From: an uncultured Granulicatella sp. | Lineage (GTDB): Bacteria > Bacillota > Bacilli > Lactobacillales > Aerococcaceae | Reading direction: 5' to 3' | Assembly: GCA_937891475.1 (NCBI GenBank) | Contig: CALATC010000012.1 | Span: 1-8,549 of the forward strand | Length of the DNA stretch: 8,549 nt | Shown here: positions 1 to 6,395 of the stretch, in pieces | Layout: each line of letters opens with the position of its first letter | How positions within the stretch are numbered: the stretch's first letter is position 1 | Notes under the pieces: model-generated | Told to the model about the DNA's origin: nothing | Databases searched by the model: none | What the model saw: the letters and a program-made list of their open reading frames with translations, nothing else | Made by a program: the position numbers and the translations under genes

Positions 1-812
1 ATTCTATCAATATTGGTCGTTTATGCCCTCAAGTGGTGTATTATGTTTATGCGTATGCACAATTAGTAAAACAAGGCGTACTTAAAATTGGTGAAGCTAT
101 GAATGTTGTCGTTCCAACAGGAAACTTCGGAAATATTTTAGCAGCATATTATGCAAAACAATTAGGTGTTCCAATCAAAACATTAGTCTGCGCTTCAAAT
201 GAAAATGATGTATTAGTAGACTTCTTCCATACAGGGACATACAATCGTCAAAGAAAATTCGAAGTAACAAGTTCACCAAGTATGGATATTTTAGTATCTA
301 GTAACTTAGAACGATTAATTTTTGAAATGACTGGAAGCAATGCTGAAGAAACAAAAGCATTAATGGATTCATTAACGAATAATGGTCAGTATCATATCGA
401 AAAAGACGTGTTAAACTCATATGAAGAGTTTTATGCTGCTCGTTCTAGTCAAGAAGAAACAGCCCAAACGATTGAATCTGTTTTATCAAAAGAAAACTAT
501 TTATTAGATCCACATACAGCTGTGGCTCAATGTGCTTATAATAAATATCAACAAGAAACAAAAGACAACACTCCTACAGTCATTGTCTCAACAGCAAGCC
601 CATACAAATTCCCTCAAAGTGTTGTATCGGCTGTAAAAGAATCTGATGTTACCACTTTAAGTGATCAACAATTAATTGATGAAGTACGTCAATTAAGCGG
701 AGTAGAAATTCCTCTAGCTGTTACGAGTGTATTGGAAGCAGAAATCCGACACACAAGAGTACTTGAAATTTCAGAAATGAAACAATCTGTTTATGACAGT
801 TTAAATATTTAA
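1..812 (+). CDS. thrC: Threonine synthase, C-terminal part (5' end outside window)
   Basis: Threonine synthase is a cytoplasmic PLP enzyme that converts O-phosphohomoserine to threonine and phosphate, the last step of threonine biosynthesis. The open frame runs in from the left edge (first full codon at position 3), so the GTG at position 33 is internal and not a start. The visible 269 residues open with SINIGRLCPQVVYYVYAYAQ, typical of the family. Next come the glycine-rich PTGNFGN motif (visible residues about 38-44), SNENDVLVDFF (65-75), the SSPSMDILVSSNLERL stretch (about 90-105), DPHTAV (about 169-174) and STASPYKFP near residue 200. Family members have roughly 490-500 residues, so about 220 N-terminal residues, including the PLP-binding lysine, lie upstream. 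No frameshift is seen. The gene ends directly before a strong hairpin terminator and converges on the next gene. The family assignment is firm. Confidence 0.95.
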   Translation, partial: SINIGRLCPQVVYYVYAYAQLVKQGVLKIGEAMNVVVPTGNFGNILAAYYAKQLGVPIKTLVCASNENDVLVDFFHTGTYNRQRKFEVTSSPSMDILVSSNLERLIFEMTGSNAEETKALMDSLTNNGQYHIEKDVLNSYEEFYAARSSQEETAQTIESVLSKENYLLDPHTAVAQCAYNKYQQETKDNTPTVIVSTASPYKFPQSVVSAVKESDVTTLSDQQLIDEVRQLSGVEIPLAVTSVLEAEIRHTRVLEISEMKQSVYDSLNI

Positions 813-817
813 AGTCA

Positions 818-855
818 AAAAATACCAGCCATTTTCATTCATGGCTGGTATTTTT
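818..855. terminator. Bidirectional intrinsic terminator between thrC and the 103-aa gene
   Basis: A perfect 15-bp inverted repeat (818-832 pairs with 841-855) with an 8-nt loop has the core ACCAGCCAT/ATGGCTGGT. It is flanked by A-rich sequence on the left and T-rich sequence on the right, so the transcript of either strand ends in a U-rich tail. It begins 5 nt after the thrC stop and lies 18 nt past the stop of the opposing - strand gene, as expected of a shared terminator between convergent genes. Confidence 0.9.
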
Positions 856-873
856 ATTTAGTAAAATATCATT

Positions 874-1185
874 TTATTTAATTTTATGTTTGTTCATTTT
901 TTCTGCAAAAATATTTGTCATAATTTCTCTTAATTCTTCTTTTTCCTTTTCAGGTAAAGGTCCTTCTTGTTTTGCTACTGCATAAAGTTCTGGATACTGT
1001 TTTGCAACTCTTGCTACAGTTCTTGTTGTTGCATGGGCTCTCACTAAAAATGGAATTTTCTTAATCCATTCACTTGGTACTAATTCAAGAATTTTTTTAG
1101 CCGCTTCTTTATCCGTAATGACAGAAGTTGTTAATCCCGCATTAATTTGTTTTTGTTCACGTTCGGTAAAATCTTTAATATCCAT
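874..1185 (-). CDS. Small charged protein of unknown function, 103 aa
   Basis: I do not recognise this protein. It is highly charged and rich in Lys and Glu, with no cysteine, no signal peptide and no membrane segment. It looks mostly helical, with a mixed middle (WIKKIPFLVRAHATTRTVAR, residues 40-59) and an acidic-then-basic tail (residues about 75-103). The ATG at 1185 is preceded by a purine-rich ribosome binding site (AGAGGA, about 5 nt away), which supports both the frame and the start. A candidate promoter lies about 50 nt upstream. It is the last gene of the - strand series and lies 64 nt after nfrA with no hairpin between them, so read-through from nfrA is also possible. The shared thrC hairpin should end its transcript. 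That it is a real gene is well supported by the ribosome binding site, the terminator and the long open frame; its function is open. Confidence 0.75.
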   Translation of the reverse strand: MDIKDFTEREQKQINAGLTTSVITDKEAAKKILELVPSEWIKKIPFLVRAHATTRTVARVAKQYPELYAVAKQEGPLPEKEKEELREIMTNIFAEKMNKHKIK

Positions 1186-1210
1186 TATTATCCTCTTTTC
1201 TTCAGTAAAT

Positions 1211-1238
1211 TTTATAGTTAATAGAATAAGTTCTTCAA
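1211..1238 (-). promoter_or_regulatory. Candidate sigma-A promoter for the 103-aa gene
   Basis: On the - strand, a -35-like TTGAAG (1238-1233) is followed after 16 nt by a -10-like TATAAA (1216-1211). A transcript would start near 1204 and give a short leader of about 19 nt ending in the AGAGGA ribosome binding site. The match is reasonable but the region is AT-rich, so chance matches are common. Confidence 0.4.
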
Positions 1239-1249
1239 AAAAATTTATA

Positions 1250-1999
1250 TTATTGTTCTTTCAAAAATCCTTGTTGCTGAATTACTTCTAATAACGCTAA
1301 TCTTTTTGGAGGTAATGTTTCCATTTTATCTGCCACTTGTTTGCTGAATCGATCCACTCGATGATTTGAATCTCTTGTATCGTAGTAACCTGTAATTTCT
1401 TCATCATACAATTCAATATCTTTTAATGGATTTTCCAGTACTTGATAGTGATTTTCCATATACATCACTTCTTTTGGTAAGCGTGGTTTTAATTGAGGTT
1501 CTTGATTTGGCCATCCTACTGCTAATCCAACTGCTGGGAATGTATATTCTGGTAATCCTAATAAATCGATAATTTGCTGAGCATCATTATGTAAACTTCC
1601 TAAAAATACAGTTCCCATTCCTAATGACTCTGCAGCTACTACCATATTTTGGGCAGCAATCGTTGCATCTGTTAATTCAGCAATAAAATAATCTGCTGTT
1701 CCTTGTAATTTGGCTGGTCTATCTTGCGCCTTCGTTAATTGAACATTACGATGATAATCTACTACAAATAAAAATAAATGCCCATTATTTTCAACATATG
1801 GTTGTTTTGAAATTGCAGCAAAGGCAGCTTTTAATGTTGGATCTGTAATACTAATAATCGAATAAGCTTGCATAAATTTACTCGTTGCAGTATGTCTTGC
1901 TACATCTACTAATAATTCCACTTCTTCTTTTGTTAATTCTTGCTCCTTAAACGCTCGAATGGAGCGGTGGTTTAATTGTGTTTGAATTGTTTCATTCAT
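1250..1999 (-). CDS. nfrA: NAD(P)H-dependent flavin oxidoreductase of the nitroreductase family (NfrA type)
   Basis: This is a cytoplasmic FMN enzyme of the nitroreductase superfamily. The NfrA/Frp group transfers electrons from NAD(P)H to flavins, nitroaromatics or quinones, and in Bacillus subtilis NfrA is linked to oxidative and thiol stress. Visible family marks are the N-terminal HRSIRAFK (residues 11-18, an FMN phosphate contact), the helix and turn DATIAAQNMVVAAESLGMGT with FLGSL (111-136), VGLAVGWP (157-164) and the KPRLP segment (171-175). The 249-residue length is normal for NfrA. The ATG at 1999 has a good ribosome binding site, AGAGGAG at 2014-2008, 8 nt away. It lies downstream of mecA, separated by a large hairpin that almost touches this ribosome binding site. 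Its exact substrate cannot be told from sequence. Confidence 0.9.
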   Translation of the reverse strand: MNETIQTQLNHRSIRAFKEQELTKEEVELLVDVARHTATSKFMQAYSIISITDPTLKAAFAAISKQPYVENNGHLFLFVVDYHRNVQLTKAQDRPAKLQGTADYFIAELTDATIAAQNMVVAAESLGMGTVFLGSLHNDAQQIIDLLGLPEYTFPAVGLAVGWPNQEPQLKPRLPKEVMYMENHYQVLENPLKDIELYDEEITGYYDTRDSNHRVDRFSKQVADKMETLPPKRLALLEVIQQQGFLKEQ

Positions 2000-2015
2000 G
2001 ATTTTTACTCCTCTA

Positions 2016-2071
2016 TAAAAATAGTGGAGTCAGCAAACGACAAAAATTGTTTTTGCTCACTTCCACTATTT
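2016..2071 (-). terminator. Hairpin between mecA and nfrA: probable mecA terminator, possible nfrA leader
   Basis: The outer stem pairs 2019-2028 with 2062-2071 (10 bp, core AATAGTGGA/TCCACTATT). An inner stem pairs 2032-2037 with 2052-2057 (AGCAAA/TTTGCT), with a few mismatches between the two. On the - strand the stem is followed by a run of U residues (2020-2016), giving the form of an intrinsic terminator 4 nt after the mecA stop codon. The nfrA ribosome binding site starts only 2 nt beyond the U run, so no promoter for nfrA fits between terminator and gene. The hairpin may therefore also control nfrA. Confidence 0.75.
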
Positions 2072-2073
2072 AC

Positions 2074-2103
2074 ATTATTTAAAATATTTTTTAGCAGTTT
2101 CAA
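2074..2103 (-). promoter_or_regulatory. Candidate promoter for nfrA inside the 3' end of mecA
   Basis: On the - strand, TTGAAA (2103-2098, five of six consensus bases) is followed after 18 nt by AATAAT (2079-2074, five of six). The -10 box overlaps the mecA stop codon. A transcript would start near 2067, inside the left arm of the mecA/nfrA hairpin. It offers a way to express nfrA past the terminator, but the sequence is AT-rich and the match could be chance. Confidence 0.35.
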
Positions 2104-2737
2104 TCGCTTTTTCTTTAATCATTACTTCGCCATATTCTTGAACAACTTCCCAAGATACTCTAGAAAATTCACCAAATTCTCTTAAAAGAGCTACATCTGC
2201 AGTAAAATCTTCTCCTCCAAAAACATCTTGGTATACATGTAGAAAATAATAGTTACTATATCGATATAAAGATGATTTTTGAACATTATATGGATACATT
2301 TTTGCTAACTGAACAAAATCCTCAAATGAGTCAAAAAATACTGTACAATCCAGTGGCTCCAATATTTTTTCTTTTTCAACGGGCGCCTCTACTTTTTTCT
2401 CTTTTTTTGGTTTTCCCATTCGATGTCCTAAAGAATGTTGAATCGTATCGACTAAATTTCGAACGAACCGTTCGCTATCTGCTTCAATATCTTTTTTTTC
2501 AACATATTTAGTAACATATAATTCAATACCTTCTGGATTTGGCATCACTTGGAAACTCATACCTTCAGAATCTTCAAATTGATCAATGACATCCATTTCT
2601 ACTAAAATACTATGGAAAAATTCTTCTATTTCTGTAGGATTAGCTAATAATTCTGAAACAGAAGTGCCACGTTCTTGTAAATCTTCATTTTCAATTCTTA
2701 CTAAAATAGTATCATCATTTATACGTTCCATTTCCAT
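2075..2737 (-). CDS. mecA: Adaptor protein MecA (ClpC adaptor)
   Basis: MecA is a cytoplasmic adaptor that binds substrates with its N-terminal domain and delivers them to the ClpC unfoldase of ClpCP through its C-terminal domain. It controls competence factors in Bacillus and streptococci. The protein starts MEMERINDDTILVRI, as expected, with the N domain to about residue 80. A charged Lys/Glu linker follows (about 105-127), then the C domain from about 128, ending AIETAKKYFK. With the ATG at 2737 it has 220 residues, the usual length. A longer frame could start at a GTG at 2746, but that GTG is part of the GAGGTG ribosome binding site (2749-2744), which is spaced 6 nt from the chosen ATG. 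A candidate promoter lies upstream and a hairpin terminator follows the stop. Local targets are unknown, since no competence gene is in the window. Confidence 0.94.
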   Translation of the reverse strand: MEMERINDDTILVRIENEDLQERGTSVSELLANPTEIEEFFHSILVEMDVIDQFEDSEGMSFQVMPNPEGIELYVTKYVEKKDIEADSERFVRNLVDTIQHSLGHRMGKPKKEKKVEAPVEKEKILEPLDCTVFFDSFEDFVQLAKMYPYNVQKSSLYRYSNYYFLHVYQDVFGGEDFTADVALLREFGEFSRVSWEVVQEYGEVMIKEKAIETAKKYFK

Positions 2738-2743
2738 AATATT

Positions 2744-2749
2744 CACCTC
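2744..2749 (-). promoter_or_regulatory. mecA ribosome binding site that fixes the start
   Basis: GAGGTG on the - strand lies 6 nt before the ATG at 2737. Its final GTG is in frame and would add three residues (MNI) if used as a start. That would leave the gene without its own binding site, so the ATG is preferred; the resulting MEMERI start also matches the family. Confidence 0.75.
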
Positions 2750-2798
2750 ACTTACATTACAGTTAAAAATTCATTCATTATTTTTTAAGAATAGTACT

Positions 2799-2826
2799 AT
2801 TGTAACGAATTTTCATAGAATGTAAA
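2799..2826 (-). promoter_or_regulatory. Candidate sigma-A promoter for mecA
   Basis: On the - strand, TTTACA (2826-2821) is followed after 16 nt by TACAAT (2804-2799). The start of transcription would fall near 2792, giving a leader of about 55 nt. A 12-bp perfect palindrome (2790-2801) overlaps the end of the -10 box and the predicted start, a position where an operator could sit. Confidence 0.5.
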
Positions 2827-2853
2827 GTAATAACACCTTTTCTATCATTCGTA

Positions 2854-3876
2854 TTAGCTCAATAATAACTCTACTAATTCTTCAGCAGTCACATTTCCAA
2901 AATATTTACGAACATCAATCGACTCAAACACTCTAGAAACTGCATCTCTTTGATATTCAATTCCTGTTAATTTTTCTTCTACGTCACTAATTTCTCCAAG
3001 TCCAAAGAAATCACCGTTAATTTTAATTTCTTTAATATGATTTTGCTCAACATTCAAGTGGAATTCAACTTGTCCTGCTGTTGTACGTTTAGATTGTGTT
3101 AACGCAAATTTTGGATTTTTCCCATAGTTCCAATCAGGATTATTAAAGTATGTCTTTCTCAACTCTTCAATTTTTTTCCAATCTTCTTCTGTTAGAACAT
3201 ATTCTTTAATGAGTGAAGTATCTTCCACTTCGAAAATATTTTTTAATAACACTTCTCTAAATTGTAAAATATCTAAATCTTGAAATTCTTCTGCCAAATA
3301 AGGCTTAATATTTGTGACACGTGAACGAACTGATTTAATTCCTTTTGATGCAATTTTATCAGCTTTTGGACGTAATAATTGCGGTAAAATCGTTACATCC
3401 ACATCTAGCATCAATGTTCCATGAGCTGTTAAACGACCATTATTTGAGTACATTGCATTTCCTGAGAATTTCTTCCCATCAATGAGTAAATCATTTCTTC
3501 CTTGAAGTTCAGCGCCAGTTGCTCCCATTTTATGTAGCGCACGAATAACTGGTTGTGTGAATTTTCCAAAATCACGGAAACTATCTCCATCATCTTCTGT
3601 AATGAAGCAGAAACAAATATTTCCCATGTCATGATAAACAGCTCCACCACCAGAAAAACGACGAACTACTTGAACTCCTAATGAATCAACTCCATCTTGA
3701 TTCACTTCTTCATAAGTATTTTGGTTTTTCCCAATAATAATCGCATTTTCGTTTACATAAAATAACAAAATCGGCTCATCTAATTTTTTCTCATTTAATA
3801 AGAAATATTCTATAGCCAAATTCGTTGTTGCATCATAGATTTCTTTCCCATTTCTTTGATTTTTTACATAATACAT
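2854..3876 (-). CDS. lplA: Lipoate-protein ligase, LplA type
   Basis: LplA uses ATP to activate free lipoate as lipoyl-AMP and attaches it to a lysine of lipoyl domains such as GcvH or the E2 subunits of 2-oxoacid dehydrogenases. The catalytic domain shows RRFSGGGAVYHD followed by GN (residues 72-86), then GRNDLLIDGKKFSGNA (126-141), where K136 matches the catalytic lysine of LplA, then HGTLM (152-156). The C-terminal accessory domain is present (about 255-340, with the LNVEQNHIKEIKINGDFF segment). The length, 340 residues, is normal for a two-domain ligase. The ATG at 3876 has a GAGGG ribosome binding site 6 nt upstream. No lipoylated protein gene is next to it, which suggests general salvage of scavenged lipoate. 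I see no clear terminator after it (2747-2853). The only promoter candidate is a -10-like TAGAAT at 3913-3908 with a poor -35. Confidence 0.93.
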   Translation of the reverse strand: MYYVKNQRNGKEIYDATTNLAIEYFLLNEKKLDEPILLFYVNENAIIIGKNQNTYEEVNQDGVDSLGVQVVRRFSGGGAVYHDMGNICFCFITEDDGDSFRDFGKFTQPVIRALHKMGATGAELQGRNDLLIDGKKFSGNAMYSNNGRLTAHGTLMLDVDVTILPQLLRPKADKIASKGIKSVRSRVTNIKPYLAEEFQDLDILQFREVLLKNIFEVEDTSLIKEYVLTEEDWKKIEELRKTYFNNPDWNYGKNPKFALTQSKRTTAGQVEFHLNVEQNHIKEIKINGDFFGLGEISDVEEKLTGIEYQRDAVSRVFESIDVRKYFGNVTAEELVELLLS

Positions 3877-3914
3877 AACCTACCCTCATTTCTTATTTAT
3901 TACAATTATTCTAT

Positions 3915-3961
3915 CAAAAAAACGTTCTTAAAGAAAGTAAGCTACTTCTCTTAAGAACGTT
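3915..3961 (-). terminator. Intrinsic terminator of the 252-aa gene
   Basis: A 10- to 11-bp stem (3921-3931 with 3951-3961, core AACGTTCTTA/TAAGAACGTT) continues inward as an imperfect stem (about 3932-3939 with 3943-3949). On the - strand it is followed by seven U residues (3922-3916 region). The right arm begins right after the stop codon of the 252-aa gene. It separates that gene from lplA. Confidence 0.88.
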
Positions 3962-4720
3962 CTATAGGATATCTGTTTTTCGTTTAAAAATATCTAATGT
4001 CCAACCTTGCTCTTCATGATAAATCAGTTGACCAAATAAATTATCTTTAATATACACATTTTCCATAACATGATAGCGATCTTCTGCTACATATAGCGGA
4101 ATTGTATATTCTAGTAAGTCTTTTTTGATTCTTTCCGTTGAAAATACCATGCCGACTTTAAAATACGTCACTAATTCTTTTATCAATTCTACTGGCAAAT
4201 CTATAGCATTTTTCTCTTGATTGAAAAATAATCGTCTATTTAAACGAGTCATTTCTTCGCTCATTTTGTTCGTCAATTGAGCAGCCAATTGTCGATAAAA
4301 ATCATCCATCTTACGATAATACACTTTTGTAAATTCTTGCCCTAAATTTAAAAAGATAAAATTATTTTGTAATTTATAAAAAAACGGAGAATGCAAATGT
4401 GTATTCGCATGCGAAATATACAATAAGTCTGCAATTTCTTGAGGTGTTAATTGATGTAGAAATTCTAATGATTCAAAATCAATCCAATTATATTCTGTCG
4501 CACTATTTTGAATTTCTTCTAAAAAGGCAATAATCTTCTTCTCATCTTTTATATAATAAAATCCTGTATAATCATCATAAGTTGCTAATGGAGAACGTCC
4601 CTTTAATAATAATAAATTTTTAGGAACTTCGTTTTGTGTCAATACTGCTGGTTGAAAGTTCACTGAACTACTTAATACATGATTCGAAATCGAATCCAAA
4701 TGTACATAAATTGATTGCAT
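3962..4720 (-). CDS. Protein of unknown function, 252 aa
   Basis: I do not recognise a named family. The protein looks soluble, with no signal peptide and no membrane segment. It has a beta-rich start (MQSIYVHLDSISNHVLSS) and a segment ending NLLLLKGRSPLATYDDYTGF (about 35-54). A His-containing helix-like stretch follows, LTPQEIADLLYISHANTHLH (91-110, His at 104, 108 and 110), then SPFFYKLQNNFIFLNL. A charged helical part (about 138-168) precedes a mixed C-terminus ending in GWTLDIFKRKTDIL. The chosen ATG at 4720 lies 7 nt after a very strong GGAGGAG site. A GTG codon directly before it (4723) is only 4 nt from that site and is less likely. It has its own terminator, and the htpX terminator lies upstream, so it is probably a single-gene unit. 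The strong signals make it a real, expressed gene; its role is unknown. Confidence 0.82.
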   Translation of the reverse strand: MQSIYVHLDSISNHVLSSSVNFQPAVLTQNEVPKNLLLLKGRSPLATYDDYTGFYYIKDEKKIIAFLEEIQNSATEYNWIDFESLEFLHQLTPQEIADLLYISHANTHLHSPFFYKLQNNFIFLNLGQEFTKVYYRKMDDFYRQLAAQLTNKMSEEMTRLNRRLFFNQEKNAIDLPVELIKELVTYFKVGMVFSTERIKKDLLEYTIPLYVAEDRYHVMENVYIKDNLFGQLIYHEEQGWTLDIFKRKTDIL

Positions 4721-4727
4721 CACAAAA

Positions 4728-4736
4728 CTCCTCCCT
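4728..4736 (-). promoter_or_regulatory. Ribosome binding site of the 252-aa gene
   Basis: AGGGAGGAG on the - strand is a near-perfect match to the 16S anti-Shine-Dalgarno. It lies 7 nt before ATG 4720 and 4 nt before the adjoining GTG 4723, which favours the ATG. Confidence 0.7.
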
Positions 4737-4756
4737 TATACTTATTCTACATTACT

Positions 4757-4762
4757 ATTATA
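4757..4762 (-). promoter_or_regulatory. Candidate -10 box for the 252-aa gene
   Basis: There is a consensus TATAAT on the - strand, 36 nt before the start codon. The -35 region is weak: with 17-nt spacing it reads TACATA at 4785-4780. A short inverted repeat, GGGA-N4-TCCC (4764-4775), lies between the two boxes and could bind a regulator, or the promoter may need an activator; that part is inference. Confidence 0.4.
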
Positions 4763-4834
4763 GGGGAAATATCCCTACTTATGTATATTTATTTCATTAC
4801 AAATTCCATGTGAAAGCTTTTTCTTTGTAACAAA

Positions 4835-4886
4835 ATTGAAATAAAGACAATCGAAGCCTTTACTATAAAACTTCAATTGTCTTTAT
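4835..4886 (-). terminator. Intrinsic terminator of the lemA-htpX operon
   Basis: A 16-position stem (4841-4856 with 4871-4886, core AAAGACAAT/ATTGTCTTT) has a 14-nt loop, and a weak T-rich tail follows on the - strand. The only mismatch (C4852/A4875) becomes a G-U pair in the - strand RNA, so the fold is complete only for htpX transcription. It begins 1 nt after the htpX stop codon. Confidence 0.8.
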
Positions 4887-4887
4887 C

Positions 4888-5784
4888 CTACATTTCTCTT
4901 AAACGTTTAATACGATTACTTGTTGCAGGATGTGTTGCAAACCAAGAATCTTTCTCTTCATTTCCCTTTTTAAAAGGATTAGCAATATATAATGCTGCAC
5001 TTTGAGGATCAGCTTCTTCCATCGCTGGAGCTTGAGAGATTTTTTCAAGTGCTGAAATCAATCCTTGAGGATTTCTAGTAAATTCTACTGCTGTAGCATC
5101 TGCTAAATATTCACGATTTCTTGAAATGGCTAATTGTAAAATCGTAGACATAAATGGTCCTAATATCATTGCTAAAATAGAAATGACCATTAAAATCGCA
5201 GCAATTCCATTATCCTCATCTTTTGATCGTCTCGAAGAACGTCCCCAAAACATCATTCGACTTCCAAATTGGACTAAAATAGCAATTACTGCGCCAAGCG
5301 CAATCGCAATGGTTTGTAATCTTACATCATAATTTCGAATATGAGCAAATTCATGAGCTAAAACTCCTTCTAATTCCTCACGATTCAAACGTTGTAATAA
5401 ACCTGTTGTTACAGCAACTGCTGCTTTTTCAGGAGAAATTCCAGTTGCAAATGCATTTGGAGAATCATCGTCAATCACAAATATTCTTGGTCTTGGAACT
5501 TTTGCAACCATCGCCATATCTTCCACAATATGCCACAATTGAGGTGCTTGTTCATATTCCGTCACTTCAGTCGCATGATTTAATCGCATCACAACATCTG
5601 TTGATTGACTAATCATCATCATTGTATACAATCCACCTGCAACTAGTGCAATAACCATTCCGGCAACAGCATTATCCATTACTGTATAACCTAATCCAAT
5701 ACCTACAAGTAGAAATAAAATTAGATATAATCCTACTACCAACCAAGTTTTTCTTTTATTGGCAGCAATTTGTTCATACATCAT
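4888..5784 (-). CDS. htpX: Membrane zinc protease HtpX (M48 family)
   Basis: HtpX is an integral membrane metalloprotease that takes part in quality control of membrane proteins. With the ATG at 5784 it has 298 residues and starts MMYEQIAANKRKTW, as in other Gram-positive homologues. Hydrophobic segments lie at about 14-33, 38-58, 158-173 and 194-214. The zinc-binding motif HEFAH (H144, E145, H148) is followed by IRNYD. The third ligand is expected to be E225 in SRNREYLADATAVE, and NPQGLISALEKI and ATHPATSNRIKRL end the protein. A longer frame could begin at GTG 5793, but this GTG is part of the AGGTG ribosome binding site (5795-5791), 6 nt before the chosen ATG. It follows lemA by 21 nt and should be co-transcribed with it, ending at the hairpin after its stop. 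All catalytic residues are present. Confidence 0.95.
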   Translation of the reverse strand: MMYEQIAANKRKTWLVVGLYLILFLLVGIGLGYTVMDNAVAGMVIALVAGGLYTMMMISQSTDVVMRLNHATEVTEYEQAPQLWHIVEDMAMVAKVPRPRIFVIDDDSPNAFATGISPEKAAVAVTTGLLQRLNREELEGVLAHEFAHIRNYDVRLQTIAIALGAVIAILVQFGSRMMFWGRSSRRSKDEDNGIAAILMVISILAMILGPFMSTILQLAISRNREYLADATAVEFTRNPQGLISALEKISQAPAMEEADPQSAALYIANPFKKGNEEKDSWFATHPATSNRIKRLREM

Positions 5785-5790
5785 CGTCTT

Positions 5791-5797
5791 CACCTAC
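5791..5797 (-). promoter_or_regulatory. htpX ribosome binding site that fixes the start
   Basis: GTAGGTG on the - strand lies 6 nt before ATG 5784. The in-frame GTG at 5793 forms its last three bases, so reading from that GTG would add a spurious MKT. A second ATG follows directly at 5781 and could also be used. Confidence 0.7.
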
Positions 5798-5805
5798 GGT
5801 CAATT

Positions 5806-6363
5806 TTAGAATTGAACTTTTGGAACTGCACGCTCTTCCGCTGGAATTTCTAACATTTGTTCTTTTGTAAATCCACCAAAATTCGCAATAATATTATTTG
5901 GAATCATTTGAATTTTAATGTTATATTGTGCCACGCTTGAATTGTATAATTGACGTGAATAAGCAATTTTATTTTCTGTATTTGTTAATTCTTCTTGTAA
6001 TTTAATAAAGTTTGTATTTGCTTTTAAATCAGGATAGCTTTCAGAAAGCGCAAAAATTGTTTTTAATGTTCCACTTAATTGATTTGAAACATCCATTTTT
6101 TCTTGAACTGAAGCATTGCTTCCCATATTTGTTAATTGATTTCTCATTGCAATCACTTGAGAAAGTGTTTCTTGTTCATGTTTTGCATAACCTTTAACAG
6201 TTTCTACAAGGTTCGGAATTAAATCATTTCTTCTTCCTAACTGAACATCAATTTGAGCTGCTGCTTCGCTAACCCAGTTTTTTAATTTTACTAAGCCATT
6301 ATATGCAGATACAGCCCAGATAATGACTACTGCAATAATTCCTAAAATAATCCATAATGTCAT
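5806..6363 (-). CDS. lemA: LemA family membrane protein
   Basis: LemA proteins are small membrane-anchored helical proteins of poorly known function, very often encoded directly before htpX or another M48 protease. The 185-residue protein has one N-terminal membrane segment (residues about 3-22, IILGIIAVVIIWAVSAYNG region). A helical domain follows with the family signatures QLGRRNDLIPNLVETVKGYA (41-60), SESYPDLKAN (107-116) and the FIKLQEELTNTENKIAYSRQ region (119-138). It ends in the usual proline-containing tail, IPAEERAVPKVQF. Its length is typical. The ATG at 6363 has an AAGGAG site 9 nt upstream. It is the first gene of a two-gene operon with htpX. A LemA role as partner or modulator of HtpX is inference from this conserved pairing. 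Confidence 0.95.
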   Translation of the reverse strand: MTLWIILGIIAVVIIWAVSAYNGLVKLKNWVSEAAAQIDVQLGRRNDLIPNLVETVKGYAKHEQETLSQVIAMRNQLTNMGSNASVQEKMDVSNQLSGTLKTIFALSESYPDLKANTNFIKLQEELTNTENKIAYSRQLYNSSVAQYNIKIQMIPNNIIANFGGFTKEQMLEIPAEERAVPKVQF

Positions 6364-6395
6364 ATTGACACACTCCTTTATATTTTATACAGTTA

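Noticed and set aside
33..35. GTG at 33 as the start of the first gene.
   Set aside because: The frame is open to the left edge and the codons before it encode SINIGRLCPQ, a conserved part of threonine synthase. The gene is truncated by the window.
2801..2826. Two TGTAA-type hexamers (TGTAAC and TGTAAA) upstream of mecA as a WalR-like box.
   Set aside because: The spacing is 14 nt, whereas the WalR pattern needs two hexamers separated by 5 nt.
2826..2853. Possible lplA terminator formed by GAATG/CATTC on the - strand.
   Set aside because: It has only 5 bp with a loop of about 20 nt and no U run.
3429..3650. 73-residue open frame inside lplA on the same strand, and other short frames antisense to mecA, htpX, lemA and the 252-aa gene.
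   Set aside because: They lie fully or mostly within well-supported genes and have no ribosome binding site or recognisable product.
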